From Agarilytica sp033852165 (GTDB lineage Bacteria > Pseudomonadota > Gammaproteobacteria > Pseudomonadales > Cellvibrionaceae): a stretch of DNA of 64,000 bases. Each line of letters opens with the position of its first letter. Positions within the stretch are counted from its first letter, which is position 1. Both the position numbers and the translations under genes were made by a program. Of the stretch, positions 35,043 through 45,455 are shown piece after piece. Location of the stretch: positions 1-64,000 of the forward strand of contig JAWSUZ010000006.1 of NCBI GenBank assembly GCA_033852165.1, written 5' to 3'. The notes below the pieces were generated by a model, which was not told the DNA's origin, ran no database searches, and saw only the letters and a program-made list of their open reading frames with translations.

Positions 35043-36031
35043 CAGTCGCTGCGCAGTGAGGAAATTTCCGCAGTTAAAAATTCAGCAGCGCCTAACAATC
35101 CTATATGTGGATTAACAATGAGGTTAATGGGGATATTATTCACATATTCACTCATAGCACCTTTGGAAGAAAAGCGATTTTCGAATTCACTATTTTTCAA
35201 GTATTCGGAAATTCTCGGAACAATTCCTCCTGCAATATACACCCCGCCCTTTGCTCCGAAAGTTAACGCGACGTTACCGGCAACGGTTCCTAAAAAAGCA
35301 CAAAAAGTTTCCAGTGTCCGCATGCACATTCGATCCGACCCCACGAGGGCTGATTGTGTCAGTTCTGCTGGGGACATTTGCGTTGCAATAGCGCCTTCCA
35401 CTTTGCACACTGCGTGGTATAAGTTGATTAAACCGGAACCCGATATCAACATTTCTGCGGAGACATGCTCCATTTTACCCATGGCTGATTTAATTACTTC
35501 TATTTCAAACGGGCTGACTGGAGGTAAATTGACATGGCCACCTAGGCCAGAAATAGGTAGCCATTTTTTATTCTGCTGGCAATACGTTAAACCTGAGACT
35601 CCCAATCCGGTTCCCGGACCGATAATGGCCCGGTTTTCAAACGGATATGATTCACCACTTTTTATTAATTCAAGATCTTCAGGTAATGCAACACTTGCTC
35701 CGATCGCCACGGCATTAAAATCATTCATGACTTCAAGTAATTGAAACCCAAATTGTTTTTGAACGGCTTTAATCGAAAACGACCACGGTAGGTGCGTCAC
35801 ATTGATCGCATCACCTTCAATCGGGCTGGCGATGGCGATACAAGCGGCACTTGGTTTGATGCTGCCCAAGGATTCCATATAGGTAGCTAGAGCATCTGTG
35901 AAACTCGGAAAATCTGCACCCAGAAGTATTTTCACGTTATGCAGTTTTGGCTGCCCACTGCGGCTCTCTTCTGTCACCAAAGCGAAACGAGCGTTTGTTC
36001 CGCCAATATCCGCTACAACAAATGGATTCAT
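35042..36031 (-). CDS. glk: Glucokinase
   Basis: 329 residues, Glk family (not ROK). The phosphate-1 motif is VADIGGTNARFALV; GDAINVTHLPWSFSI and EVMNDFNAVAIG follow, with the catalytic Asp in NDFNA; GPGTGLGVSGL and GGHVNLPP are further family motifs. It phosphorylates glucose to glucose-6-P with ATP and feeds Pgi and the phosphohexomutase-GalU pair elsewhere in the window. The stop codon abuts a palindromic element, which may serve as its terminator. Confidence 0.93.
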   Translation of the reverse strand: MNPFVVADIGGTNARFALVTEESRSGQPKLHNVKILLGADFPSFTDALATYMESLGSIKPSAACIAIASPIEGDAINVTHLPWSFSIKAVQKQFGFQLLEVMNDFNAVAIGASVALPEDLELIKSGESYPFENRAIIGPGTGLGVSGLTYCQQNKKWLPISGLGGHVNLPPVSPFEIEVIKSAMGKMEHVSAEMLISGSGLINLYHAVCKVEGAIATQMSPAELTQSALVGSDRMCMRTLETFCAFLGTVAGNVALTFGAKGGVYIAGGIVPRISEYLKNSEFENRFSSKGAMSEYVNNIPINLIVNPHIGLLGAAEFLTAEISSLRSD

Positions 36032-36626
36032 TTTTTTATTTAACCTATTCCAGCTATCTGTTTAATCCGTGTAATTTACACAATCTATTTACTACCAGGG
36101 CGGAAAGTAAGGATGCTCTTCGGGTAAGACCGTCTGCCGCATTTACCCCACGGATGGGGGTGTATTAGATCGCTCTAACACCTATATGGATATAGGTGTT
36201 AGAGCGAAGCAGGAAGCCAGAGCCGAGCATGCGATCGAGGAAGCGGCAGCCGAGCGTACAGGGACGTATTTAGAGCCTGCTTTGCGAGTGCTTTGGGTGC
36301 AGCGCGTTTTACCCGAAGAGTATCCTTGCCTGAATATTATATCGAAGCCTAGAGCACCAATTAATTAATAGTGGCCCATTAGTAACCGCCATCCAACCAT
36401 ATTTAAGCACTCTCAACTGCTTTCCACCATACGTAATTTGAGCTCAGCTTCCCACTCTCATTCCTTCCGCAATGTTCTTTAAGCAAGGTTTTATCTTCAA
36501 CATAATGCCTAACATCATAAGCGCAGAACACGGCACAAAGTAGACTCTCACTCTCAACGCGCACTCGACCTGTAATCTGAGGTATGATCCTCAAAACTGG
36601 TCAAAAACACGGAGTCACCTGCTTTC
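36032..36626. other. Intergenic region with a large inverted-repeat element
   Basis: 595 bp between divergent genes. The central 223 bp is an inverted-repeat element. The remainder should contain the glk and pdsR promoters. Short frames here (for example 36186-36368 and 36403-36594) have no ribosome-binding site and no family resemblance. Confidence 0.55.
36107..36329. mobile_element. MITE-like element with terminal inverted repeats and a central 18-bp hairpin
   Basis: The termini GTAAGGATGCTCTTCGGGTA (36107-36127) and TACCCGAAGAGTATCCTTGC (36309-36329) match in 19 of 21 positions as inverted repeats. Inside, 36170-36187 and 36190-36207 form a perfect 18-bp stem (CGCTCTAACACCTATAT and its inverse) separated by two bases. 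No transposase frame is present. Confidence 0.7.
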
Positions 36627-37319
36627 ATGCCACGCCATATTGCCATTGTTGAAGACGAAGAAGCCATCGCCCAAAACTACTGTGACGCTCTGCGTCGCCA
36701 GGGATATAAAGTCTCTCATTATCGCTCACGGCCTGAAGCGAGCGAAGCCTTTAATATTCGCTTACCCGAACTTGCGATTATTGATATTGGTCTTGGAGAT
36801 GAGTTTGAAGGTGGCTTTGAGTTATGCCGGGAGCTTCGTTCTAAATCTGCTGAGCTGCCGATTATATTTTTGACTGCACGCGATAACGATTTTGATGTTG
36901 TTTCTGGCTTGCGCTTAGGCGCGGATGACTACCTCACAAAAGACATCAGTCAGGTTCATATGCTCGCGCGCATCACGGCGCTCTTTCGCCGTATAGACAC
37001 ATTAAAGAAACCCAGCACCAACGAAACAGAGATCACGCGTGGTCAGCTCCGTATCAATATGGACCGTATGGCTGCTCACTGGAATGATCAGTTGGTCGAC
37101 TTAACCGTAACGGAGTTATGGATCGTTCATTCACTAGCGATGAACCCTGGGCACGTTAAAAACCGCCAGCAACTCATGGACGCAGCCAACGTGGTGCTGG
37201 ATGACAATACCATCACTTCTCATATCAAGCGCGTACGCAAAAAATTCAAAGAGTTAGACCCTAGCTTTGACTGCATCCAGACCGCATACGGTATGGGCTA
37301 TCGCTGGATAGCAGAGTAA
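36627..37319 (+). CDS. pdsR: Response regulator of the proteobacterial dedicated sortase type
   Basis: 230 residues, OmpR/PhoB type. The receiver has phospho-acceptor Asp53 in LAIIDIGLGDEFEGG and Lys in DDYLTKDISQ. The C-terminal winged helix (about 130-228) includes LVDLTVTELWIVHSLA and NTITSHIKRVRKKF. The insertion GDEFEGGFELCRELR next to the phosphorylation site is characteristic of the sortase-linked regulator family (recognised from memory). It is followed after 12 bp by its kinase. No sortase or sortase substrate is found in the window, so its targets lie elsewhere or the pair has been rewired. Confidence 0.85.
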   Translation: MPRHIAIVEDEEAIAQNYCDALRRQGYKVSHYRSRPEASEAFNIRLPELAIIDIGLGDEFEGGFELCRELRSKSAELPIIFLTARDNDFDVVSGLRLGADDYLTKDISQVHMLARITALFRRIDTLKKPSTNETEITRGQLRINMDRMAAHWNDQLVDLTVTELWIVHSLAMNPGHVKNRQQLMDAANVVLDDNTITSHIKRVRKKFKELDPSFDCIQTAYGMGYRWIAE

Positions 37320-37331
37320 GCACTCACCACA

Positions 37332-39335
37332 ATGCGTATTCGCAAACAACTTTTCTTTATCAGCCTCGTGACGCTGGCGCTACCTTGGGTAGGCTGCCAG
37401 ACGATTCGTGAGATGGATAATAGTTTGCGCCAAGGGCAAGTCAACTCGCTGAGCGCGACATCACGTGCCGTAGCCGCACGCATCCAAAGCGATGATCAAC
37501 TTAGGTCTGTATTGCCGGCTCCGCAACAAAGCGGCACAGATACGCCCTTTTACGCCCACCATCTTCATTCACCTTTATTTATTGATGGCTACGACGACGA
37601 TTGGGTCAGCCAGGGCTACAGCTTTGAACCACTTCGACTCGGCACAAAAAATCAGGTTGTGATGGGGTTACGACAGTCACAGCTGCATATTTTTGTTCAG
37701 ATACATAAAAGTCCACTCCGATACTTCAACCCCAGCCTCACCACACTCGACGGGACTGACCATTTGATTTTGCACACAGCAAATCAATCCTACGCTTTGT
37801 TTGCCAGCGGCCCTGGCCAAGCGTTGGCGATACGTATGGTCGACGGGCAAAAACGTGTCGACGATAAAACCCGAGAGCATCAAATAAAGGCCATATGGCT
37901 TGAACACCCTCAAGGGTATCAATTGGAGATCACCTTACCCATCACCTGGGCTCACTCCGGTTTAAGCATTGAGCCTTTTGAATCGACAACCCGCTCTCCC
38001 CGACCTTTACGCCCGGTTCTTACACGCTCAAAAGAGCTGGCAAGCGAGCTCGACGTGTTTACCGCTCTCGGCACTCGCTTACACGTCATCGGCCATGCTG
38101 GTCACATTATTGCTAGCGCGGGCACAATCGATGTAGAGGCAACAACAAACAGCACCCACGGGTTTCTGACATGGATATACTCACTCGCGCTGGGTAACCG
38201 CGAATACCCTCAGGTTCAAGGCACAGCAGTCAAAGGTTCTCTAGACTCTGAGGATATTCGTTCGACGCTAAATGGCGAAACTACGAGCCGCTGGTTCTTA
38301 ATCGGAAATCGCCCGCTTGCTCGAGCAAGCAGCCCGCTGATTGATGATACGGGCACGGTCATTGGCGCAGTGATAGCGGAGCAAAGTACAGGCTCTATGA
38401 TCGACATGACGAATCAAGCCTTCAGTAAGCTGCTCGCATATTCCTTTCTTGCATCACTATTTGCCGCTGTCAGTCTCGTCTTTTATGCTAACTGGCTCTC
38501 TTTACGTATTCGCAAACTCAGCGACGCAGCCACTAACGCGGTCAATGAAAACGGCAAGATAGCCGAAGATTTTCCTGTAATGAGCAGCGCAGACGAGCTG
38601 GGAGATCTTTCTCGCAGCTATTCTCAGCTCCTTATGAGGCTCCGTGAGTACACCAATTATTTACGAACGCTATCGAGTAAGCTGTCCCATGAACTCAGAA
38701 CCCCTCTGGCTATCGTTCGATCGTCCCTAGACAATCTTGAGCATGAACGAATGGGGAAGCAAGCCAAGGTCTACGCAGACCGCGCGCGAGAAGGCACAAC
38801 CCGGCTCTCAAACATTCTGAACGCCATGAGCGCCGCCAGTCGGGTCGAACAAGCTATTGGAGCATCCGAACGGGAAATCATCCCCTGCGACGAGCTTCTA
38901 TCTAATTTAAAAGATGCTTACGAAGATGTTTACCCGAATGTTCGCTTTAATTTGAAACTGCGAAAAGACCCAAAAGGCCTGCGAATCAACGGGTCTGGGG
39001 AGCTTTTAGTTCAAGCTCTCGATAAGCTCATCGATAATGCGGCGGACTTTTGTCCCGATCAGGGCGTAATCGAACTGGGATTATACCGCCATAAAGACAG
39101 TATCGTTTTCACCGTGCACAATGAAGGCCCCCCACTACCGAGCCATATGCACGGCCAATTGTTCGATTCTATGGTGTCTGTACGCGATAAAGCACCAACA
39201 GAAGCCAGCCATCATCTCGGGCTGGGGCTCTACATCGTGCGCCTCATAACGGATTTCCATAATGGTGAAGTCCATGGCTATAACGTTGCCGATAACAGTG
39301 GCGTCATATTCGAATTACGCTTACCTGCTTGCTAA
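37332..39335 (+). CDS. pdsS: Sensor histidine kinase of the proteobacterial dedicated sortase type
   Basis: 667 residues. An N-terminal membrane segment (about 8-24) leads to a large periplasmic region (about 25-360) containing FIDGYDDDWVSQGYSFEPL, a carbohydrate-binding-like sandwich. A second membrane segment (about 370-390) and HAMP (about 392-445) follow. Phospho-acceptor His453 is in KLSHELRTPLAIVRSS. The ATPase domain has QALDKLIDNAADFCP and LGLGLYIVRLI. It pairs with pdsR. The early LPWVGCQTIREMDNSLRQGQ stretch is typical for this family. The signal sensed is unknown. Confidence 0.87.
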   Translation: MRIRKQLFFISLVTLALPWVGCQTIREMDNSLRQGQVNSLSATSRAVAARIQSDDQLRSVLPAPQQSGTDTPFYAHHLHSPLFIDGYDDDWVSQGYSFEPLRLGTKNQVVMGLRQSQLHIFVQIHKSPLRYFNPSLTTLDGTDHLILHTANQSYALFASGPGQALAIRMVDGQKRVDDKTREHQIKAIWLEHPQGYQLEITLPITWAHSGLSIEPFESTTRSPRPLRPVLTRSKELASELDVFTALGTRLHVIGHAGHIIASAGTIDVEATTNSTHGFLTWIYSLALGNREYPQVQGTAVKGSLDSEDIRSTLNGETTSRWFLIGNRPLARASSPLIDDTGTVIGAVIAEQSTGSMIDMTNQAFSKLLAYSFLASLFAAVSLVFYANWLSLRIRKLSDAATNAVNENGKIAEDFPVMSSADELGDLSRSYSQLLMRLREYTNYLRTLSSKLSHELRTPLAIVRSSLDNLEHERMGKQAKVYADRAREGTTRLSNILNAMSAASRVEQAIGASEREIIPCDELLSNLKDAYEDVYPNVRFNLKLRKDPKGLRINGSGELLVQALDKLIDNAADFCPDQGVIELGLYRHKDSIVFTVHNEGPPLPSHMHGQLFDSMVSVRDKAPTEASHHLGLGLYIVRLITDFHNGEVHGYNVADNSGVIFELRLPAC

Positions 39336-39502
39336 GCCCAATACGTCCAAGAGCCCCAGCTAAAAACATAAGAATCCTTGACATGTTTGAGCAAAACCGC
39401 ATAATACCGCGTCCTTAATTCGCACAAACCAGCAAGCGCTGGAGCGATTAAACCGATTTACATACTTTAATTATTTAAAAGTTCATTTTAGGAGCAACTG
39501 TT

Positions 39503-39769
39503 GTGGCAAATTCACCCCAAGCGAAAAAACGCGCACGTCAAAACGACAAAGCACGTCTACACAACGCTAGCCTGCGCTCCATGGTTCGCACCTATATTAA
39601 AAAAATAGTTGCAGCGATCGAAGCAGGTGACGTTGAAGCAGCAAAACTAGCATATACCGCCGCCGTACCTGTCATCGACAGAATGGCAGACAAAGGTATT
39701 TTGCACAAAAATAAGGCAGCTCGTCATAAGAGCCGCTTCAATGCCCAAATCAAGGCATTGGCAGCTTAA
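39503..39769 (+). CDS. rpsT: 30S ribosomal protein S20
   Basis: 88 residues, Lys/Arg/Ala-rich three-helix protein (ANSPQAKKRARQNDKARLHN at the N-terminus, KNKAARHKSRFNAQIKAL at the C-terminus). It binds 16S rRNA in the 30S body. The start is GTG at 39503 with AGGAG about 9 bp upstream. A non-ATG start is also known for rpsT in E. coli, where it is tied to autoregulation. A strong terminator follows, so it is monocistronic. Confidence 0.97.
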   Translation: MANSPQAKKRARQNDKARLHNASLRSMVRTYIKKIVAAIEAGDVEAAKLAYTAAVPVIDRMADKGILHKNKAARHKSRFNAQIKALAA

Positions 39770-39808
39770 GCAACAACAAGCTGCGCTTGTATAGAGATAT
39801 ACAGCAAT

Positions 39809-39837
39809 AAAAAAAACCGGCATTAGCCGGTTTTTTT
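39809..39837 (+). terminator. rpsT rho-independent terminator
   Basis: AAAAAACCGGC pairs with GCCGGTTTTTTT around ATTA, 40 bp after the rpsT stop. Confidence 0.93.
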
Positions 39838-40398
39838 ATGTCTTCTATTCTCCACATGACCAATCTACCCCCCCCCTCATCTATAACTTCCCTGCTCCTT
39901 ACCCCCCATAGCGCTACCGGCTTAAGAACTTCGGAAGTCAACGTCAGCTGATTTTTACACGCAACCTCAGTATTTTTCGAATACTGTCCAATACCACAGC
40001 GACTGCATGCTCGACTCTAGCTTCCTGCATTGGCCACTACTGCACGGTAAATGGCATTAACAATCCCTACGGGATGCACTTCTAGCGCGTATTGAAAACA
40101 CCGCCAAAACACTGAAGCGGCTTCATAAACTCCTCAACCTACAAGCGCCCCCCTACAAAACTGCCGCCCAACTTAAGCCCGCATCAATAATGCCAAAAAA
40201 CGATGTGCGTCTATACTTTTAGCAGTCATCAAAAGTGCCAATTAATTGTGAACAATAAATAGAACTGCACTCAAGAAGACCATGACGCGCCTATTGAAAA
40301 GTGGGGCCACCACTAGAGACCTTAACCCCCATAACGCAGCAGGCAACCCGACCAAAGGTTTCTTGAAAATTCGGCAATTATAGAGAGCCACAGCCCGC
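39838..40398. other. Intergenic region upstream of the large hybrid kinase
   Basis: About 560 bp after the rpsT terminator with no credible gene, repeat array or RNA that I can recognise. It should contain the promoter of the hybrid kinase. Confidence 0.5.
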
Positions 40399-43300
40399 AT
40401 GAAATTAAGTCTAAATCCTCGCGCCCAGGCCTGCTACGCCATCGCACTGGCCTGCGCACTTCCTTTTATACTGAATTTACTGGGTGTAGATTTCAGCTCT
40501 ATTTCAATACCGCTGAGCGCCGACAAGCTGGTCGATGGCAGTATTAAGGCCGACGACCTTTTTTATGCCACCGCTGGCGCGCTGCATCATGCGCTTCTGG
40601 AATGGAGTGCAGTTGGCATCGCCACTATTGCGGCAATCGTGTCTCTACTTCACTACGTACGCCATCGAAACGTGACAGTTCCAATTATTGGTATGGCGTT
40701 ATTATGCGCGGGTGGCGTCGACATCTTTCACACCCTGGCTGCCACTCGCATTATTCAGGCCTCCGCTCCCAACACAGACTTCATTCCCTTCACCTGGGCG
40801 TTTTCGCGTATTTTTAATGCAACGATAATGATCATGGGCATCACAATAAGCCTGTGGATCAGCCGCCAATCCCTAAGAAGGGACACTAACCATCTCCACG
40901 GAATTCCAACCCTAGGAGTCGTCGTATTGGTATTCATGACCCTCGCATACGTCTCTGTCCATTGGGCAGCAGGTAGCGAGTCCCTACCGCAAACCATGTA
41001 TCCCAATGCCTTAATCAGCCGCCCTTATGATGTTCTGCCTCTGGCCTTATTTACCATTGGAGGGGCGTTAGCCTGGAGCTGGTATCAAACCGACAGAGCA
41101 CTACTTAAATATGCGCTCTTGCTTAGTATTCTCCCAGAAATAACCACGCAGCTGCACATGGCCTTCGGGTCTCAGGCTTTATTTGATAACCACTTTAATA
41201 TTGCTCACAGCTTAAAAATTCTGGCGTATGCCTGTATTTTAGCGGGGTTTTTACTCGACCTCATTCGCCTATCCCCCATAATTGATGACTCTCAAATACA
41301 GAGCTCCAGTATTTTTGGCAAACAGGAACCTATGGAAGGCGGGCTTGAAGTGGGGCATGCGAGCCGCCCGCTTTTATTGCAGCTCCCTGCAGCATTTTTT
41401 ATTCTTTCCCTATTGATATCTTTGCTTGTTAGCTTCAGTTTCTATTTTGAAAGCGAACGCTTAGTGCTTCGCCAAGTTGAGCGTGACCTCGAGGGAAAAA
41501 GCGAATTAATAAAACCCCTGTTCTACCAAATATACTTGGAGTCTTCGAGAGACGTTCATTTTCTTAGCCTCGAACCTCCAGCACAAAAGCTAGCTAACAT
41601 CCCAGCCGATGGCGCCAAAAATGAAAACGCACTAAAAGAAAGCTTAGAAAATATCTTCACTGAAATACTAAAAAGCAAAAGTAATTACACTCAAATTCGT
41701 TACATTTCTGCAAATAATAATGGAAAAGAATTAGTCAATGTAAAAAGAGAAGGCTCTCGAATTGTCAAAATACCCCGAACACGATTACAGCAAAAATCCG
41801 ACCGATCATATTATAAAAACAGCGTTAACCTTGACCCAGGCCAGGTATTTTTCTCTAGAATAGAACTCAATCGTGAGTACGGAAAAATCTCCCTTCCTCC
41901 CTTACCGGTTATGCGCGTCTCCACCCCCATTTACAATGACAAGACCGATGAAATTTTTGGAATTATTGTTATCAACATAGATATCGAAAAATTTATTCGC
42001 AAGCTACACCGTTTCATGCCAGAAGGAACACTATTTTTACTCGCAAACAAAGAAGGCGACTACCTGTACCATCCGAAGGAAAAAATGAGTTTTGGCTTCG
42101 ACCTCGGTAAAAATTACCGCCTGCAAGATGAATTCCCCAGCCTCGCGAATACAATACACAATAACGAGAACAGCCAAGTTATTGAAAATATTTCCAGCAC
42201 TGGAAACTCATCCGTCGGCGTATATTCTCTTCTAAGCGTGGAACAATACGGAAGTCACCGCCCACTCCGATTCGTTTTATTTTACGATACAGAAAGCACC
42301 TACCAACAATTACGTGCGTTTCGGAATCGCAGCATCATTATCGGATTATCCCTTGCGCTTATTGCATTAGCACTTGGAATTTTAGCATCCCGCCGCGTCA
42401 TTAAACCTTTGGCTAAAATGACCAAGGCAATCGAATCCTATGAACGCAGCGGAAAAATGACAAGCCTCCCTATTGACTCCAAAGATGAAGTCGGGGTTTT
42501 TGCTCGTAGCTTTCAAAACATGCTCGCTCAAATTGAAGTAGGAGTAAGACGCCAACGAACATTAACCATGACAGCAAAAGAAACATCCGACCGGCTAGAA
42601 GCCATCGTTAATTCGGCTGTTGACGGCATTATCACCATCGACGAAAGCGGAAAAATATTATCTTTTAACCGTGCAGCAGAAGAGATATTTATTTTCCAGT
42701 CCATCGAAATTATTGGAAAAAGTATCGACTCACTTTTGGTCAGAGACCCTTCAAATCAGAACGACAACTATCTAGAGCAGTATTTAAAAGTTGGCGTTAG
42801 CAGCCTTTCAGGAAATGGACGAGACCTGCCGGGAATACGAAAAAATGGTGAAACATTTCCACTGCATTTGGCCATCTCAGAAGTGCGCACAGAGGAAGGC
42901 CGACTATTTATTGGATTAATACGCGACATTAGTGCGCAAGTAAAAGCAGAAGAAGACAAGGATCACAGTTTAGCCTTGCTAGAGGCAACGCTTGAGTCAA
43001 CAGACAACGGAATACTCGTCACCAGCAGCGGCGGGAAAGCCATTCGCAGCAACCAACGCTTCGCAGAGCTTTGGGGTATACCGCAAGCCCTGATCGAAAG
43101 TGGCGAAGAAAAAGCTATGCTAAATCATGCATCAAGGCAGATGGCCGATCCTCAGCAGTTTATTAGCAACATAAAATCTATTCACGCAAACAGTAACGCG
43201 GAAGTCTCAGATACTCTTAACTTTGCTGACGGTCGTATATTTGAACGCGTAACGCTGCCGATGAAGGTGGACGATGTCTGTGTGGGTAGAGTCTGGAGCT

Positions 43301-45408
43301 TTCGCGATATAACCAAGCGCAAACAAGCAGAAACCGACCTCATTAATGCGAAGGACGCAGCCGAATCTGCTGCTGAAGCTAAGTCGGGGTTTTTAGCAAC
43401 AATGAGCCACGAAATTCGTACGCCAATGAATGGCGTTTTAGGCATGCTAGGTTTGCTATTAAAAAGCTCACTGGATGATGACCAACGCTACAAAACCACT
43501 TTAGCCCAAACCAGTGCCCAGTCACTTCTCACTTTAATTAATGACATTCTCGACTTTTCTAAAGTTGAAGCCGGAAAAATGGAGTTGGAAATACTCGATT
43601 TTAACTTACGCCATCAACTCGGTGAGTTCTCTGAATCGATGGCAATTCGCGCCCAAGAAAAGGGCTTGGAACTTGTGCTCGATGTGACGCAAATCGAACA
43701 GTCGATGGTAAAAGGCGACCCCGGACGACTTCGACAGATTCTCACCAACTTAGTTGGCAATGCCATTAAGTTCACCGAAAGCGGCGAAGTGAGCATTACA
43801 GGAAAGCTCATCCCAATCAATGATCACCAATTACGGTTTGAATGTGAAGTTCGCGATAGCGGAATTGGTATTCCCGAGAAAAAAATTACCGCCTTATTTG
43901 ATTCGTTCTCGCAGCTAGATGCGTCAACCACTCGCAAATACGGAGGCTCTGGACTGGGGCTCGCCATTGCAAAAAAACTATGCCAATTGATGGGTGGAAA
44001 TATCGAAGCATCCAGCGAGGAAGGTAACGGTAGCGTATTTAAATTTAACCTCATTCTTTCAGCAAGCGATCAAGCCCAACTCGTCGTTCCACATGTCGAA
44101 ATTAAAGGCGTACCCATTTTAATCGTCGATGACAATTCAACCAATCGCTTAGCCTTAAGAGGACAATTTGAACATTGGGGCGCACATGTCGAAGAAGCGG
44201 CAGACGGGATATCGGCATTAAATATTTTGCAGCACCGAGGTGAAAATCATAAAGACCAATTTAAAGCCGTATTTTTGGATATGCAAATGCCAATAATGGA
44301 CGGGGCCGAACTCGCAAAAGAAATTCGCTCCCACGAAGATTACCGCGATATAAAATTATTGATGATGACCTCTATGGCGTGGAGAGGTGATGCTCAATAT
44401 TTTGCAGACCTAGGGTTTAGCGCATACTTTCCCAAACCCGCCACGACATCGGATTTATTCGATGCACTATCCATTATGATCGACGATGGCGAGGCCCTGG
44501 ACAACGCGGCTCCTTTAGTCACACACCACTATTTAAGCGGAAAAAGTAGAACAAATACAAATAATACGAAAACTGACGAAGTGATTAATTGGCCGTCATC
44601 CACACGACTATTGCTGGTAGAAGACAACCGGATAAACCAAGAGGTAGCACTAGGCGTACTTGAGGGACTGAACCTAACAGCAGATGTGGCAGCCAGCGGG
44701 AGGGAAGCCCTGGAATCCTTGAGAGCCACCCCTGAAGACGCGCCCTACAGCCTGATATTAATGGATTGCCAAATGCCCGATATGGACGGCTACGAAGCAA
44801 CTAAGAATATTCGCAAAGGCAATGCGGGAAATCAAAACGGAAACATTCCCATTATTGCGATGACCGCCAATGCGATGAAAGGCGATGAAGAAAAATGCTT
44901 GTCAGCAGGAATGAGTGATTACCTCACCAAGCCCATCGACACTCACGCACTGGAATCCAAATTATTAAAATGGTTAGAGGTCGACAGAAAGCCTCAGTCA
45001 CCGTCGAAACAGACAACTAGCGAGAGTACAAAACAGAACGTGCGAAACAAAAATAAAACCGATTTGCAAATATGGGATAAAGAGTCTGTACTCAAACGTG
45101 TAAAAGGCAAAGAAGATCGCCTACTCAAATTACTTCAGTTGTTCACCAACGATATGCCCCTGCGCGTTAGCGAGCTCAAACAAGCGATTTTAAACAATGA
45201 TACCCGAGCAGTGCTGGAGCTTGCACACGCCATTAAGGGCGTCAGTAGTAATTTAAGTGTTGACCAACTAATGGATAGTGCAAAAACAATTGAGTCCTTA
45301 TGCGAAAATGACGCATTAGAAAAAGTAAAAGACGTTCTTCCCGAATTCCTGGAACGTTTCGATCAAGCACACGCCACACTTAGTGAATATATAGAGTCAA
45401 AGTCATGA
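40399..45408 (+). CDS. Large hybrid sensor histidine kinase: MASE3-dCache-HAMP-PAS-PAS-HK-REC-REC-HPt
   Basis: 1669 residues. The N-terminal MASE3-like membrane domain (about 1-300) has several helices and the GGVDIFHTLAATRI motif. A further membrane segment (about 330-350), a periplasmic dCache-like domain (about 355-640), a membrane segment (about 650-670) and HAMP come next. Two PAS domains (about 735-850 and 860-975) precede the kinase. Phosphorelay sites: His1004 (MSHEIRTPMNG), Asp1294 in the first receiver, Asp1456 in the second (LILMDCQMPDMDG) and His1610 in the HPt (ELAHAIKGV). With two input regions and a full internal relay it probably integrates periplasmic and cytoplasmic signals; the output partner is not adjacent. 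Confidence 0.9.
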   Translation: MKLSLNPRAQACYAIALACALPFILNLLGVDFSSISIPLSADKLVDGSIKADDLFYATAGALHHALLEWSAVGIATIAAIVSLLHYVRHRNVTVPIIGMALLCAGGVDIFHTLAATRIIQASAPNTDFIPFTWAFSRIFNATIMIMGITISLWISRQSLRRDTNHLHGIPTLGVVVLVFMTLAYVSVHWAAGSESLPQTMYPNALISRPYDVLPLALFTIGGALAWSWYQTDRALLKYALLLSILPEITTQLHMAFGSQALFDNHFNIAHSLKILAYACILAGFLLDLIRLSPIIDDSQIQSSSIFGKQEPMEGGLEVGHASRPLLLQLPAAFFILSLLISLLVSFSFYFESERLVLRQVERDLEGKSELIKPLFYQIYLESSRDVHFLSLEPPAQKLANIPADGAKNENALKESLENIFTEILKSKSNYTQIRYISANNNGKELVNVKREGSRIVKIPRTRLQQKSDRSYYKNSVNLDPGQVFFSRIELNREYGKISLPPLPVMRVSTPIYNDKTDEIFGIIVINIDIEKFIRKLHRFMPEGTLFLLANKEGDYLYHPKEKMSFGFDLGKNYRLQDEFPSLANTIHNNENSQVIENISSTGNSSVGVYSLLSVEQYGSHRPLRFVLFYDTESTYQQLRAFRNRSIIIGLSLALIALALGILASRRVIKPLAKMTKAIESYERSGKMTSLPIDSKDEVGVFARSFQNMLAQIEVGVRRQRTLTMTAKETSDRLEAIVNSAVDGIITIDESGKILSFNRAAEEIFIFQSIEIIGKSIDSLLVRDPSNQNDNYLEQYLKVGVSSLSGNGRDLPGIRKNGETFPLHLAISEVRTEEGRLFIGLIRDISAQVKAEEDKDHSLALLEATLESTDNGILVTSSGGKAIRSNQRFAELWGIPQALIESGEEKAMLNHASRQMADPQQFISNIKSIHANSNAEVSDTLNFADGRIFERVTLPMKVDDVCVGRVWSFRDITKRKQAETDLINAKDAAESAAEAKSGFLATMSHEIRTPMNGVLGMLGLLLKSSLDDDQRYKTTLAQTSAQSLLTLINDILDFSKVEAGKMELEILDFNLRHQLGEFSESMAIRAQEKGLELVLDVTQIEQSMVKGDPGRLRQILTNLVGNAIKFTESGEVSITGKLIPINDHQLRFECEVRDSGIGIPEKKITALFDSFSQLDASTTRKYGGSGLGLAIAKKLCQLMGGNIEASSEEGNGSVFKFNLILSASDQAQLVVPHVEIKGVPILIVDDNSTNRLALRGQFEHWGAHVEEAADGISALNILQHRGENHKDQFKAVFLDMQMPIMDGAELAKEIRSHEDYRDIKLLMMTSMAWRGDAQYFADLGFSAYFPKPATTSDLFDALSIMIDDGEALDNAAPLVTHHYLSGKSRTNTNNTKTDEVINWPSSTRLLLVEDNRINQEVALGVLEGLNLTADVAASGREALESLRATPEDAPYSLILMDCQMPDMDGYEATKNIRKGNAGNQNGNIPIIAMTANAMKGDEEKCLSAGMSDYLTKPIDTHALESKLLKWLEVDRKPQSPSKQTTSESTKQNVRNKNKTDLQIWDKESVLKRVKGKEDRLLKLLQLFTNDMPLRVSELKQAILNNDTRAVLELAHAIKGVSSNLSVDQLMDSAKTIESLCENDALEKVKDVLPEFLERFDQAHATLSEYIESKS

Positions 45409-45455
45409 ATCAGGATAAGGGGTTTTTCTCTAAAACCCGCCCCGACCAATCTGGC

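Noticed and set aside
36186..36368. 60-codon frame within the inverted-repeat element
   Set aside because: It lies inside the repeat, partly in its hairpin, and has no ribosome-binding site.
40399..45408. Fusion artefact in the 1669-residue kinase
   Set aside because: All domains are in a common order for hybrid kinases, each with its key residues, in one uninterrupted frame. Nothing suggests an assembly error.
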